Below, piece after piece: positions 44,629 through 53,672 of a stretch of DNA of 64,000 bases. Source of the DNA: Bacteriovorax sp. PP10. GTDB taxonomy: Bacteria; Bdellovibrionota; Bacteriovoracia; Bacteriovoracales; Bacteriovoracaceae. How positions within the stretch are numbered: position 1 is the first letter of the stretch; every line of letters begins with the position of its first letter. Location: NCBI RefSeq assembly GCF_035013165.1, contig NZ_JAYGJQ010000002.1, positions 558,001-622,000 of the forward strand, given 5' to 3'. The notes beneath the pieces are model-generated. The model made no database searches and had not been told where the DNA came from. It was given only the letters and a program-made list of their open reading frames with translations. The position numbers and the translations under genes are program-made.

Positions 44629-46797
44629 ATGTTAAAATATATTTCAATTTTTTTATTTTTCATTAGTACTAATCTTTACGCTCAAAGAGTGAATATTGGT
44701 TTTTGGAAACCTGCTGCTACAGTTAGTTGTACTGTAACTTATGGGCCAGCCGTTAGTGTAAATGGTGAAGTTAGAACCATGTTAGTTGATGGAACAACAA
44801 CTTATATCGGTGGAAGTTTTACAACTGTTCAAGGTGTTGCTCGAAAAAATCTAGCAGCGATTGATTCTACAGGTGCTGTATTACCTTTTAATCCTAATGT
44901 GAACGAAAGAGTACAGGCATTAGCAATGTCTGGAACTACGTTATATGCTGGCGGATATTTTACCGCGGTAAATGATATGATTGATACTCAGGGGACTCAG
45001 ATTAATGCTGCTGGAGTTGTTAATACCGCTTTTCCATCAGTGAATGGATTTGTCGGAGCTGCTATTCCCGATGGAGCTGGTGGTTGGTATATCGGTGGCT
45101 ATTTTACTCAGGTTGGAGGTGTTGCTCGCAATAGAATAGCTCGAATCAATAGTGATGGAACTCTTCATCCTTTTAATCCAAATGCTAATAATGATGTTTA
45201 TACTCTAGCTCTTTCTGGAACAACTTTGTATGTAGGTGGAATTTTTACAAATATCGCCGGCGTAGGACGAACTCGAATAGCTGCGATTGATACAACTCTG
45301 GACACTGCTAATGCGACAGCTTGGAATCCAGGTGCAACAGGTGGTTCAGGTTACGTTAATACCATGATTGTTTCCGGTACAACTTTGTATATCGGTGGAA
45401 AATTTTCAACGGCAGGTGGAGTATCAAGAACTAATATCGCGGCACTTGATATGACAGTTAACACTTCTAATGCGACAGCTTGGAATCCTGGTGCGAATAG
45501 TGACGTATGGACGATGGCACTCTCGGGTACAACTTTATATGTCGGTGGAAAATTTTCTACACTTGGCGGGGCAGCCAGAAATAGTCTAGGGGCAGTTGAT
45601 ACAACCATTAACACTGCGAATGCGACTGCGTTTAATCCAGGTCCAAACAATTCCGTTAGGACGATATTAATTTCTGGGACAACTTTATATGTTGGTGGAT
45701 ATTTCAATAGCATTGGAGGCCAGTCAAGGTATTATATCGCGGCCGTTGATACTACAACTTCTAATGCGACAGCTTGGGATCCAGATGCATATGATTACGT
45801 CGAAGGTTTAGGACTGTCTGGTACAACTTTATATGTCGCTGGAAGTTTTAAATTAATCGGTGGGCAAACAAGAAGTGGATTAGCGGCCCTTGATACAACT
45901 GTTAATACTAATAATGCGACATCGTGGAATCCAAATGCCGGTGGTGACGCTTTTACAATAGGAATGTCTGGCACAGATGTATATGTCGGTGGAAACTTTA
46001 CAAGCATCGGTGGAACAATAAGAAATTTCGTTGCAGCGTTTGATACAACAGTTGCCACGGCCAATTATACAGCTTGGAATCCTGGTGCAAATGGCTTTGT
46101 CTATGCACTCACTTTGTCCGGCACAACATTGTATGCAGGTGGAGGATTTTGGAAGTTAGGAGGATCAAATCGTAATTACATTGGAGCTCTGAATACAGGA
46201 AGTAACACTGCAACCTCATGGAACCCAAGTGCAGATTGGTATATTTATTCTTTAGTACTTTCCGGGACAACTATGTATGCCGGTGGAGAATTTACAGTAA
46301 TCGGTGGGCAATCAAGAAGTAAAATAGCAGCACTGAATACAGCAAATAATAATGCAACTTCTTGGAACCCATATGGAGATGATTTTGTTGAAACGATGGC
46401 ACTTTCTGGGACAACTATGTATGTCGGAGGAAATTTTACATATCTCGGTGGTCAATCAAGAAGTAAAATAGCAGCGCTGGATACGACAGTTGCTACAGGT
46501 AATGCGACAGCTTGGAATCCAGGTGCAAATGATTTAGTGATGGGTGTAGCAGTGGATGGTACAAAATTATATGTCGCTGGGAAGTTTACAACCATAGCTG
46601 GAGTCACAAGAAATCGATTAGCGGTTCTTAATACAACAATTAATACTAGTAATGCGCTAGCATGGGATCCCAATGCAAATGCACAGATGAATAACGTAAC
46701 GGTGAATGGGGCAACTTTGCAAGCAGGAGGAATATTCACTTCGCTCGGAGGTTCTGGTACTCGCGCAGGATTTGCAACAATGAATACTTGCCCTTAA
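44629..46797 (+). CDS. Secreted 14-repeat propeller-like protein, copy 1
   Basis: 722 residues with a signal peptide (to YAQ, residue 19). The mature protein has 14 repeats of about 48 residues with core SGTTLYVGGxFxxxGGxxRxxxAAxDT and ATAWNPxxN between, like delta-60/kelch-type beta-propeller blades. One Cys lies near the N-terminus (SCTVTYGP) and one at the very end (NTCP), so a disulfide may close the ring. Start ATG 44629 directly abuts the stop of the fibre gene, implying coupled translation. Paralogue of the gene at 46970. Confidence 0.78.
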   Translation: MLKYISIFLFFISTNLYAQRVNIGFWKPAATVSCTVTYGPAVSVNGEVRTMLVDGTTTYIGGSFTTVQGVARKNLAAIDSTGAVLPFNPNVNERVQALAMSGTTLYAGGYFTAVNDMIDTQGTQINAAGVVNTAFPSVNGFVGAAIPDGAGGWYIGGYFTQVGGVARNRIARINSDGTLHPFNPNANNDVYTLALSGTTLYVGGIFTNIAGVGRTRIAAIDTTLDTANATAWNPGATGGSGYVNTMIVSGTTLYIGGKFSTAGGVSRTNIAALDMTVNTSNATAWNPGANSDVWTMALSGTTLYVGGKFSTLGGAARNSLGAVDTTINTANATAFNPGPNNSVRTILISGTTLYVGGYFNSIGGQSRYYIAAVDTTTSNATAWDPDAYDYVEGLGLSGTTLYVAGSFKLIGGQTRSGLAALDTTVNTNNATSWNPNAGGDAFTIGMSGTDVYVGGNFTSIGGTIRNFVAAFDTTVATANYTAWNPGANGFVYALTLSGTTLYAGGGFWKLGGSNRNYIGALNTGSNTATSWNPSADWYIYSLVLSGTTMYAGGEFTVIGGQSRSKIAALNTANNNATSWNPYGDDFVETMALSGTTMYVGGNFTYLGGQSRSKIAALDTTVATGNATAWNPGANDLVMGVAVDGTKLYVAGKFTTIAGVTRNRLAVLNTTINTSNALAWDPNANAQMNNVTVNGATLQAGGIFTSLGGSGTRAGFATMNTCP

Positions 46798-46896
46798 AAA
46801 TTAATTACTCAAGAATACTGTTGTAAAATAAATATTTTTCTCTTGATTGCAATTAGTTCATAACTCAAACTATATAAAACATCTGTGAACGCTTCA

Positions 46897-46969
46897 AAGT
46901 TCACATACAATTTATTCATTTAAAAAATTAGATTAGTTTTTTATATTTCATGAATTAAAGGATTTAAAA
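46897..46969 (+). repeat. Decayed copy of the fibre gene's 3' end
   Basis: This non-coding stretch aligns with 44556-44628, the last codons of the fibre gene: both share TCACATACAATTTATTCATT-like sequence (CACATACAATTTATTCATT exact), then TATxTTTCATG and AGGATTT just before the start of a propeller gene. The reading frame is lost. It marks the left edge of a tandem duplication. Confidence 0.8.
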
Positions 46970-49141
46970 ATGGCAAAATTTTTTGCAATTTTTTTAATTT
47001 TGATAAGCACAAATCTTTACGCTCAAAGAGTTAATATTGGATTCTGGAAAGGAACCGCTCTTCCAAGTTGCACTGTAACTTATGGCCCGGCAGTAAAAGT
47101 AGTTGGTGAAGTTAGAACCACGTTAGTTGATGGAACAACAACTTATATTGGTGGTGAGTTTACAACTGTTCAAGGTGTTGCTCGAAATAATTTAGCCGCG
47201 ATTGATGCTACCGGAGCAGTTCTACCTTTTAATCCTAATCTAAATGGTTTAGTGCAGTCATTGCAAATGTCAGGAACTACCTTATACGCTGGTGGCATGT
47301 TTACAACTGTTGGCGATTATATGGCGACCCAAGGGGCCACTGTTAATTCTTCTGGAGTTGTTAATATCGCTTTTCCTGCAGTTACTAATGGAAAGATCTC
47401 TGTTGTAATACCTGATGGAGCAGGTGGCTGGTATATCGGTGGTAATTTTACGAAGATTGGACTAGCAACTCGCCGTGGAATCGCACGCATCAATAGCGAT
47501 GGCAGCTTACATAATTTTGCCTCCAATACTAACGGTACAGTTATGGCCTTAGCTCTTTCTGGAGGTACGTTATATGCCGGCGGGGACTTTATCGTTATTG
47601 GGACTCAAGGTAGAAATAGAGTAGCAGCACTTGATGCAACCACGGGAACTCCGACAAGTTGGAATCCAAATATAAATGGTGATGTTTATAGTTTAGCAAT
47701 TTCGGGCACAACTTTGTATATCGGTGGGGATTTTACAAGGGTAGCTAGCACGGTAGTAAGAAATAGAATAGCGGCACTTGATACAACAGTGGATACTGGT
47801 GTTACGACAGCGACAGCTTGGAATCCAAACGCAAGCGGCATTGTACGTACTTTAGCGATGTCTGGCACAACCTTATATGCTGGTGGGAACTTTGTCACAA
47901 TTGATGGGCAATCAAGAAATTATCTGGCCGCACTCGATACAACAGTTACTACTAGTATCGCGACTGCTTTTGATCCCAGTCCTAATAGCGAAGTACATAC
48001 GTTATTGCTTTCTGGTACAACTTTATTTGCAGGTGGATTTTTTACAAGTATTGGGGGACAGGCAAGAAATTATATAGCGGCCATCAATACAACACTTAAC
48101 ACTGCCAATGCGACAGCTTGGAATCCAAACGCAGGTTCTTACGTTGAAAATTTAGCACTTTCTGGCACAACTTTGTATACAGCAGGACAGTTTCTCAGCA
48201 TCGGTGGGAAAGTAAGAAACCGACTAGCGGCGCTCGATACAACAGTTGATACAAATAATGCGACAACATGGAATCCAAATCCAAACAACACTGTCTGGGC
48301 CGTAGCGGCCTCTGGTTCCGATGTGTATGTAGGTGGAGATTTTTTACAAATTGGTGGAACAGCAAGAAATCGCATCGGTGCATTTGATACAACTATTAAT
48401 ACAAGCAATATGACATCGTGGGATCCTGGTTCAGATGGTTTAGTTTATACACTCTTGGTGTCTGGATCGAATATATATGCAGGTGGAGAATTTTTAAATA
48501 TTGGTGGAGCAGCTCGAAATAGAATAGCTGCAATTGATTTGACTACTGGGGCCGCGACAGCTTGGAATCCAAATTCTAATAATAAGATTTATACACTGGC
48601 AATGTCCGGTACAACTTTGTATGTAGGTGGACAGTTTACTAATATTGGTGGGGCAGCTCGAAGTAGAATTGCTGCTCTTGATACAACCACGGGAGTTGCG
48701 ACAAGTTGGAATCCAGACGCTGCTGATTATATTGAAACGATGGCACTCACTGGAACAACCTTGTATATCGGAGGAGATTTTACATTAGTTGGTGGGCAAG
48801 TAAGAAACCGATTAGCTGCTCTCGATACGACTGTTGATACTAATAATGCGACAGCTTGGAATCCCAACGTAAATTCGTATGTAACGGGTCTCGCAGTTAG
48901 TGGGACAACGGTATATGTCGGTGGAGGTTTTTCAACTATAGCGGGAGTCACAAGAAATAATATAGCGGCGATTAGTACAATAACTAATAGTAGTAATGCG
49001 CTGGCGTGGAATCCAAATGCAAATACAGATGTAAATAACATAACGGTGTCAGGTACAACAGTAATGGCCGGAGGATCTTTTACTACGCTTGGTGGATCCA
49101 GCACTCGAGCAGGCTATGCAACTATGAACACTTGTCCTTAA
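46970..49141 (+). CDS. Secreted 14-repeat propeller-like protein, copy 2
   Basis: 723 residues, signal peptide to YAQ (residue 19), then NIGFWKG..SCTVTYGPAV and 14 repeats as in copy 1, ending NTCP. It differs at many variable-loop positions but keeps the blade frame (LYVGGQFTNIGGAARSRIAALD). Like copy 1 it should be periplasmic, surface-bound or released. No strong ribosome site beyond AAAGGATTT. The 3' flank (49188-49220) matches that of copy 1 (46841-46873), fixing the right edge of the duplication. Confidence 0.78.
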   Translation: MAKFFAIFLILISTNLYAQRVNIGFWKGTALPSCTVTYGPAVKVVGEVRTTLVDGTTTYIGGEFTTVQGVARNNLAAIDATGAVLPFNPNLNGLVQSLQMSGTTLYAGGMFTTVGDYMATQGATVNSSGVVNIAFPAVTNGKISVVIPDGAGGWYIGGNFTKIGLATRRGIARINSDGSLHNFASNTNGTVMALALSGGTLYAGGDFIVIGTQGRNRVAALDATTGTPTSWNPNINGDVYSLAISGTTLYIGGDFTRVASTVVRNRIAALDTTVDTGVTTATAWNPNASGIVRTLAMSGTTLYAGGNFVTIDGQSRNYLAALDTTVTTSIATAFDPSPNSEVHTLLLSGTTLFAGGFFTSIGGQARNYIAAINTTLNTANATAWNPNAGSYVENLALSGTTLYTAGQFLSIGGKVRNRLAALDTTVDTNNATTWNPNPNNTVWAVAASGSDVYVGGDFLQIGGTARNRIGAFDTTINTSNMTSWDPGSDGLVYTLLVSGSNIYAGGEFLNIGGAARNRIAAIDLTTGAATAWNPNSNNKIYTLAMSGTTLYVGGQFTNIGGAARSRIAALDTTTGVATSWNPDAADYIETMALTGTTLYIGGDFTLVGGQVRNRLAALDTTVDTNNATAWNPNVNSYVTGLAVSGTTVYVGGGFSTIAGVTRNNIAAISTITNSSNALAWNPNANTDVNNITVSGTTVMAGGSFTTLGGSSTRAGYATMNTCP

Positions 49142-49254
49142 AAAATAAAAACACTCAGTTATTTATATTCACAAAAGAATATTTTATCCTTGATCGAAAT
49201 TAGTTCATAGCTCAAACTATGTTCAATACATTTTCATATCAAGGATTGATATTT

Positions 49255-50247
49255 ATGAAAGCTCTCACTCTTGCGACAGTATGTCTTCTTGCAACTTCTT
49301 CTTATGCTCAGGATACTTATAACCAGCCAGCAATGCCGGTAGCGAATCCAACACCAGCTCCAACGACAACAACAATCATTACGCCTGCACCTCAGGCCGC
49401 TCCAGTAGTTCTACCAGGACCTCCTCCTGTTCCTCAAAATCAGGCCGTTGCTCCTGCTGTATTTTACGCTCCAGCATCAGGAGATAGAACGGTAACTCCT
49501 CAAGCTTTGGAAGTTGAAGTGCCGGTGTACGCACCTTCTCAAATAAAAGCTAAAGTACAAAAAATTTATACAGAAATATCAACATCGCAATTTTTCGTAG
49601 AGCTTAATCCACTAAGCTTAAAAATTTCAACACTGGATTTTCAATCCAATTATATGGAAGATGGAAATCGTGCACTGGAGTTTGATACAAATGATTTTAA
49701 GGCCCGCTTAGTGCCTCTCGATTTTAAATTTGGATTTGAAAATCAGGGATGGGGGAGCTTTGCAGAGGTTCTCATTTCTGATGGAGAAGACTCTTCGGAT
49801 CTTACTATTTATGCAAAACTTGGAGAACACAAACTTGGTGGAGGAATGGTTTTAAGCAGCTACGATTATGATGCAAAAATTAAACGTTTTGGAGCGACGA
49901 CTGGAACAGGTTCAGCTAATTCAGTGGAAGTCGGATCCTATTTCTATGCTTCATTTCAATTAAGCAATGACGATTCTATTTCTGTTGAACAATGGAATAA
50001 GATTGGTGGTTTTTATGAAGATACATCAGGCGGTGGCGTGACGGTTAAAGGCGTTTCATTTGTCTTTAATCCTGCTTTAGATATTATGTTCAAAATCAAT
50101 CCCAAGCTGCAAATTGGTACAGGGATGGAGTTTGAATACAGAAGATTTAGTGGCGATGTTCAAGTGAATAGTCTTCCAAAACGTGATGGAGTTGGAAATT
50201 CATTCAGCTTTGAATTGAATCTGATTAAAACAAAATTTCTGTTTTAA
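49255..50247 (+). CDS. Predicted outer-membrane protein with Pro-rich N-terminus
   Basis: 330 residues from ATG 49255 (AAGGA upstream); an upstream in-frame ATG at 49219 would bury the signal peptide. Signal peptide to YAQ (residue 18), then a Pro/Ala/Thr-rich spacer (about 20-85), then a beta-rich domain with alternating residues ending in Phe (TKFLF), consistent with a barrel inserted by BAM. It closes the surface cassette and could anchor or export its products. A 7-bp hairpin follows. Confidence 0.65.
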   Translation: MKALTLATVCLLATSSYAQDTYNQPAMPVANPTPAPTTTTIITPAPQAAPVVLPGPPPVPQNQAVAPAVFYAPASGDRTVTPQALEVEVPVYAPSQIKAKVQKIYTEISTSQFFVELNPLSLKISTLDFQSNYMEDGNRALEFDTNDFKARLVPLDFKFGFENQGWGSFAEVLISDGEDSSDLTIYAKLGEHKLGGGMVLSSYDYDAKIKRFGATTGTGSANSVEVGSYFYASFQLSNDDSISVEQWNKIGGFYEDTSGGGVTVKGVSFVFNPALDIMFKINPKLQIGTGMEFEYRRFSGDVQVNSLPKRDGVGNSFSFELNLIKTKFLF

Positions 50248-50256
50248 ATCGGTTTA

Positions 50257-50275
50257 GAGGGCCTTTGTGGCCCTC
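50257..50275 (+). terminator. GC hairpin after the surface cassette
   Basis: GAGGGCC-TTTGT-GGCCCTC, 7 bp, without a T-run; a weak or factor-assisted terminator. Confidence 0.45.
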
Positions 50276-50423
50276 GTGATAATACAGTCGCGCCCATCAA
50301 TTGCAGGCCGATATAGAGCTAGTAATGGCTTTTCAGAGTGCTTTTAAAATTGAATTGAAATAGGTGAGTGATTGATTAGAAATTCTCTTCCTCTAATGGT
50401 CAGAGGAAGAGAGTTGCCACTTC

Positions 50424-50705
50424 TTAGTGAAGCTTGTCTTCGATAGATTTCTTTAGATCCTTAACCGAGTCTGCCAGGTGTCTTGATTCTTTTTCCAAAC
50501 GTAACGTGAACTCATTCATCATGACTCTCGTTTTAGAAAACAGGTCTTCCACTTCTTCACTGCGCTTCAACTGATCCATCAGGCTGTCTGATTCGTTAAT
50601 AAGATCATTGAAACTTAAAACTTTAAGGTAATCAGAGAAGTTTCCTTCTCTCTTTTGGTTTTTCCACTGATCTAGTCTGACTAGATTTTCCCCGTCGATA
50701 TTCAT
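50424..50705 (-). CDS. Small coiled-coil protein, unknown
   Basis: 93 residues, highly charged, with heptad-like helices over about residues 28-90 (SDSLMDQLKRSEEVEDLFSK, LEKESRHLADSVKDLKKSI). No signal peptide. GGGGGATGGG precedes ATG 50705, a strong ribosome site, and this supports a real gene. No family recognised. Confidence 0.6.
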   Translation of the reverse strand: MNIDGENLVRLDQWKNQKREGNFSDYLKVLSFNDLINESDSLMDQLKRSEEVEDLFSKTRVMMNEFTLRLEKESRHLADSVKDLKKSIEDKLH

Positions 50706-51196
50706 TTGTTCCCATCCCCCAAAGATTTGTCAGTCCTTATCCACCACCCAGGACGACTTTTCAATTTTAATTTCGGGGACTGAAGAAATTACAAGATAAG
50801 TTCAAGGTAGCTAAGAGAAATATTGTAGAAAACCATTTTTCCCTATGAAGAATTTACTTTCTAATTAAGAATTCCTTTCTCTAAACTTTGATTGTGTGTC
50901 TTCAAAAGTTGGTTTTTGACCAAAAAGGTGAGGAATGAATCAGGTCAGATGCAAGTTTGAGTGCTTTGATCAGGCCTTGCATTCATTAAACTCGATAAAA
51001 TATAACTAGGGAAAGGTAGGTTCGCAATTGCTAGAACTTCCTCTAAATGTCCATAAAAACCTGAGAAACTAGGTACTTATACCTTGTCCTTTTTTGTTAA
51101 AAGAGTAAGCTTTATATCTAAAGATCTTAGAGTCCTGTGCCGATAAATTAACGAAATGTAATAAAAAACGAATTAACCGTTTCCGTGGAGAAAAAA
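50706..51196 (+). promoter_or_regulatory. Long leader region before clpP
   Basis: A 491-base gap with no large gene. It holds TTGGT-TTTTG-ACCAA (50909-50923), a nested inverted repeat (50934-50939 with 50982-50987 and 50950-50955 with 50976-50981), a possible 24-codon frame (50935-51009), and a sigma-28-like sequence TAAA (51119-51122), 16 bases, GCCGATAA (51139-51146). clpP expression is probably controlled here. Confidence 0.4.
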
Positions 51197-51817
51197 ATGG
51201 ATCCAAAAGCCTATATTCCTAATCCAATTGTTATTGAACAAACTGCGAGAGGGGAGAGACAATACGATATTTATTCAAGACTTCTTCTGGATAGAATCGT
51301 GTTTTTGGGAACAGAAGTTAACGATACAGTAGCTAACCTTCTGATTGCTCAGATGCTTTTTCTAGAACAGTCTGATTCAGAAGCGCCAATTCACTTTTAT
51401 ATCAATAGCCCAGGGGGATCGGTTTACGCTGGTCTTGGGATTTACGATATTATGCAACACATTTCATGCCCGGTTTATACGTACTGCGTAGGTATGGCCG
51501 CTAGTATGGGGTCTTTACTTTTAACTGCAGGAGCAGCAGGATTCAGACATTCAATGCCACATTCGCGCATTATGATTCACCAGCCATTAGGTGGAGCACG
51601 CGGACAGGCTTCTGACATCCAGATTCAAGCAAATGAAATCCAAGATCTAAAGAAGCAATTAAATGGTATCTACGTTCGTCACTCTTCATCAGGAATGACA
51701 ATGGATAGAATTGAAAAAGAAACTGACCGTGACAACTACCTTAGCCCATACAAAGCAATTGAACTTGGGTTGATCGACGTTGTTATTGATAAATCAGAAA
51801 GAAAAATTAAAAAGTAA
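51197..51817 (+). CDS. clpP: ATP-dependent Clp protease proteolytic subunit ClpP
   Basis: 206 residues; ATG 51197 with GGAG at 51187-51190 (an upstream GTG at 51185 overlaps that site). Catalytic triad: S103 in GMAASMGS, H128 in MIHQPLGG and D179 in DRDNYLSP. The N-terminal propeptide seen in E. coli is short ([19 protein letters not shown]). It forms double heptamers that work with ClpX (next gene) and ClpA (14.4 kb). Confidence 0.97.
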   Translation: MDPKAYIPNPIVIEQTARGERQYDIYSRLLLDRIVFLGTEVNDTVANLLIAQMLFLEQSDSEAPIHFYINSPGGSVYAGLGIYDIMQHISCPVYTYCVGMAASMGSLLLTAGAAGFRHSMPHSRIMIHQPLGGARGQASDIQIQANEIQDLKKQLNGIYVRHSSSGMTMDRIEKETDRDNYLSPYKAIELGLIDVVIDKSERKIKK

Positions 51818-51870
51818 TTGAGAAAATATAAATAGGTCAGTTGTGTTTCGCGAGTATAAGGAAAATTAAA

Positions 51871-53184
51871 ATGACAAAAGAAAAAGCAAATTTCGGAAGT
51901 GCTCTTCACTGTAACTTCTGTGGGAAATCACAAAAAGAAGTTAAAAAGCTGATCGCAGGTCCAGGATGTTATATTTGTGATGAATGTATCGAACTATGTA
52001 ATGACATCATTTTTGAGGACTCTCAAAAAAGTAGTGCAAAAGCAGTAGTTGATAATGTTCCTAAACCTCATGAGATTAAAGCTCACTTGGATAACTATGT
52101 TATCGGTCAGGACAGAGCTAAAAAAATCATCTCAGTAGCGGTTCACAACCACTATAAGAGAATTGCTCACAAGACTGGTGACTCACGTAAAGGTGATGCA
52201 GTTGAACTGGCGAAATCAAACATTCTTCTAGCGGGGCCAACAGGTTCTGGTAAGACGTTGATCGCTCAGTCACTTGCAAAATTCCTAAACGTTCCTTTCG
52301 CTATCGCTGACGCTACTTCATTAACTGAAGCAGGGTACGTAGGGGAAGACGTTGAGAACATCATCCTTAACCTTTTACAAAACTGTGACTTCGATGTTGA
52401 GCGTGCTCAACGCGGAATCGTGTACATCGATGAGATCGATAAGATCGCTCGTAAATCTGAAAACCCATCGATCACTCGTGACGTTTCAGGTGAAGGTGTT
52501 CAGCAGGCACTTCTAAAAATCGTAGAAGGAACGATTGCTTCTGTTCCGCCAAAAGGTGGACGTAAGCATCCTCAACAAGAATTCATTCAAGTTGATACAA
52601 AAAATATCCTTTTCATCTGTGCGGGAGCTTTCGTAGGTCTGGATAAGATCATCGAAAAACGTATGACGAAAAGACCAATGGGATTAATCGCTGAGAAATC
52701 AGAAGCAGAGCAATCTGTGATTGAAAAACTTGGTGGGATCGAGCCTGAGGATCTTTCAAGATTCGGTTTAATTCCAGAGTTCATCGGACGTCTTCCAGTA
52801 AACGCTATGCTTACTGAACTAGATGAAGCCGCTCTTGTTTCAATTTTAACTGAGCCAAAAAATGCTCTTACAAAACAATACGCAAAACTTTTTGAGTACG
52901 AAGGGATTGAACTAGAGTTCGAACCAGCAGCACTTAAAGAAGTAGCTCGCCAGGCACTTGATAGAAAGACCGGAGCACGTGGTTTAAGAGCGATTTTAGA
53001 GCAGTCTATGTTAGATGTTATGTACGATGTTCCAGCAAACGAAAAGGTTTGTAAGGTTATCATTACTGTTGAATCAGTAACTGGTAGAGGAACTCCGAAA
53101 GTTGTTGAAGGGCCAAGAAAAACTCCAGCTGTAACATCGGGAACAGCGACAGTAGCTCCGAAGAAAAACATCGAATCAGCTTAA
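51871..53184 (+). CDS. clpX: ClpX unfoldase
   Basis: 437 residues from ATG 51871 (AAGGA at 51858-51862). N-terminal C4 zinc-binding domain (CNFCGKSQ... and CYICDEC), Walker A GPTGSGKT, Walker [11 protein letters not shown], pore loop [16 protein letters not shown] (RKH loop). The C-terminus has an extra tail of about 25 residues (Thr/Pro/Ala). Co-transcribed with clpP. Confidence 0.97.
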   Translation: MTKEKANFGSALHCNFCGKSQKEVKKLIAGPGCYICDECIELCNDIIFEDSQKSSAKAVVDNVPKPHEIKAHLDNYVIGQDRAKKIISVAVHNHYKRIAHKTGDSRKGDAVELAKSNILLAGPTGSGKTLIAQSLAKFLNVPFAIADATSLTEAGYVGEDVENIILNLLQNCDFDVERAQRGIVYIDEIDKIARKSENPSITRDVSGEGVQQALLKIVEGTIASVPPKGGRKHPQQEFIQVDTKNILFICAGAFVGLDKIIEKRMTKRPMGLIAEKSEAEQSVIEKLGGIEPEDLSRFGLIPEFIGRLPVNAMLTELDEAALVSILTEPKNALTKQYAKLFEYEGIELEFEPAALKEVARQALDRKTGARGLRAILEQSMLDVMYDVPANEKVCKVIITVESVTGRGTPKVVEGPRKTPAVTSGTATVAPKKNIESA

Positions 53185-53672
53185 GTTTACAAAAATTAAA
53201 ATGATTTCAAAGAGGCCACCTTCGGGGGGCCTTTTTTTTTGAGTCGCGATCTAGTTAACATGAATTAAAAGCATTAAATATGCCCTTAAAGGCCACAAAC
53301 GATCTGACAGCGATAAAATGGTCTAAGATGGCCAATAAGCAGCTAAAAAGGGCCCACACACTTACAAACGATAGAAAACAGCAACTGAAGCCAAGTTAAT
53401 GAGATTCTAATTAAAACTCAAAAAATGGTCATAAATTTAAAATGTTTTTTTTTAAAGCATACTCATTTATGAATGAGTTTATGAAGGAAACTTGACAGTT
53501 GTGCACCACTAGTAAAAAAATCAAAAAAATAATTTTTTCTTCCTATAAAAAGGCCACTTTGAGAGGCAGTTTTATTCTAAACTGAATTTGTCAAAAATTA
53601 AGTTTCAATTAATTTTTTCACTATGACCCTTAACCGATAATGATTAAGTACAGAGAACATACAGGGGATATT
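53185..53672 (+). other. AT-rich spacer between clpX and a chemoreceptor
   Basis: 488 bases. Apart from the clpX terminator and ACCGATAA at 53633-53640 (a possible -10 of sigma-28 type, without a matching -35), I see nothing structured. Confidence 0.4.
53213..53239 (+). terminator. Terminator after clpX
   Basis: AGGCCACC-TTCG-GGGGGGCCT with a T-run of about nine. Confidence 0.88.

Noticed and set aside
42105-49104. Several long minus-strand frames opposite the repeat genes.
   Set aside because: Repetitive coding DNA leaves the antisense frame open; none has a start context or a sensible protein.
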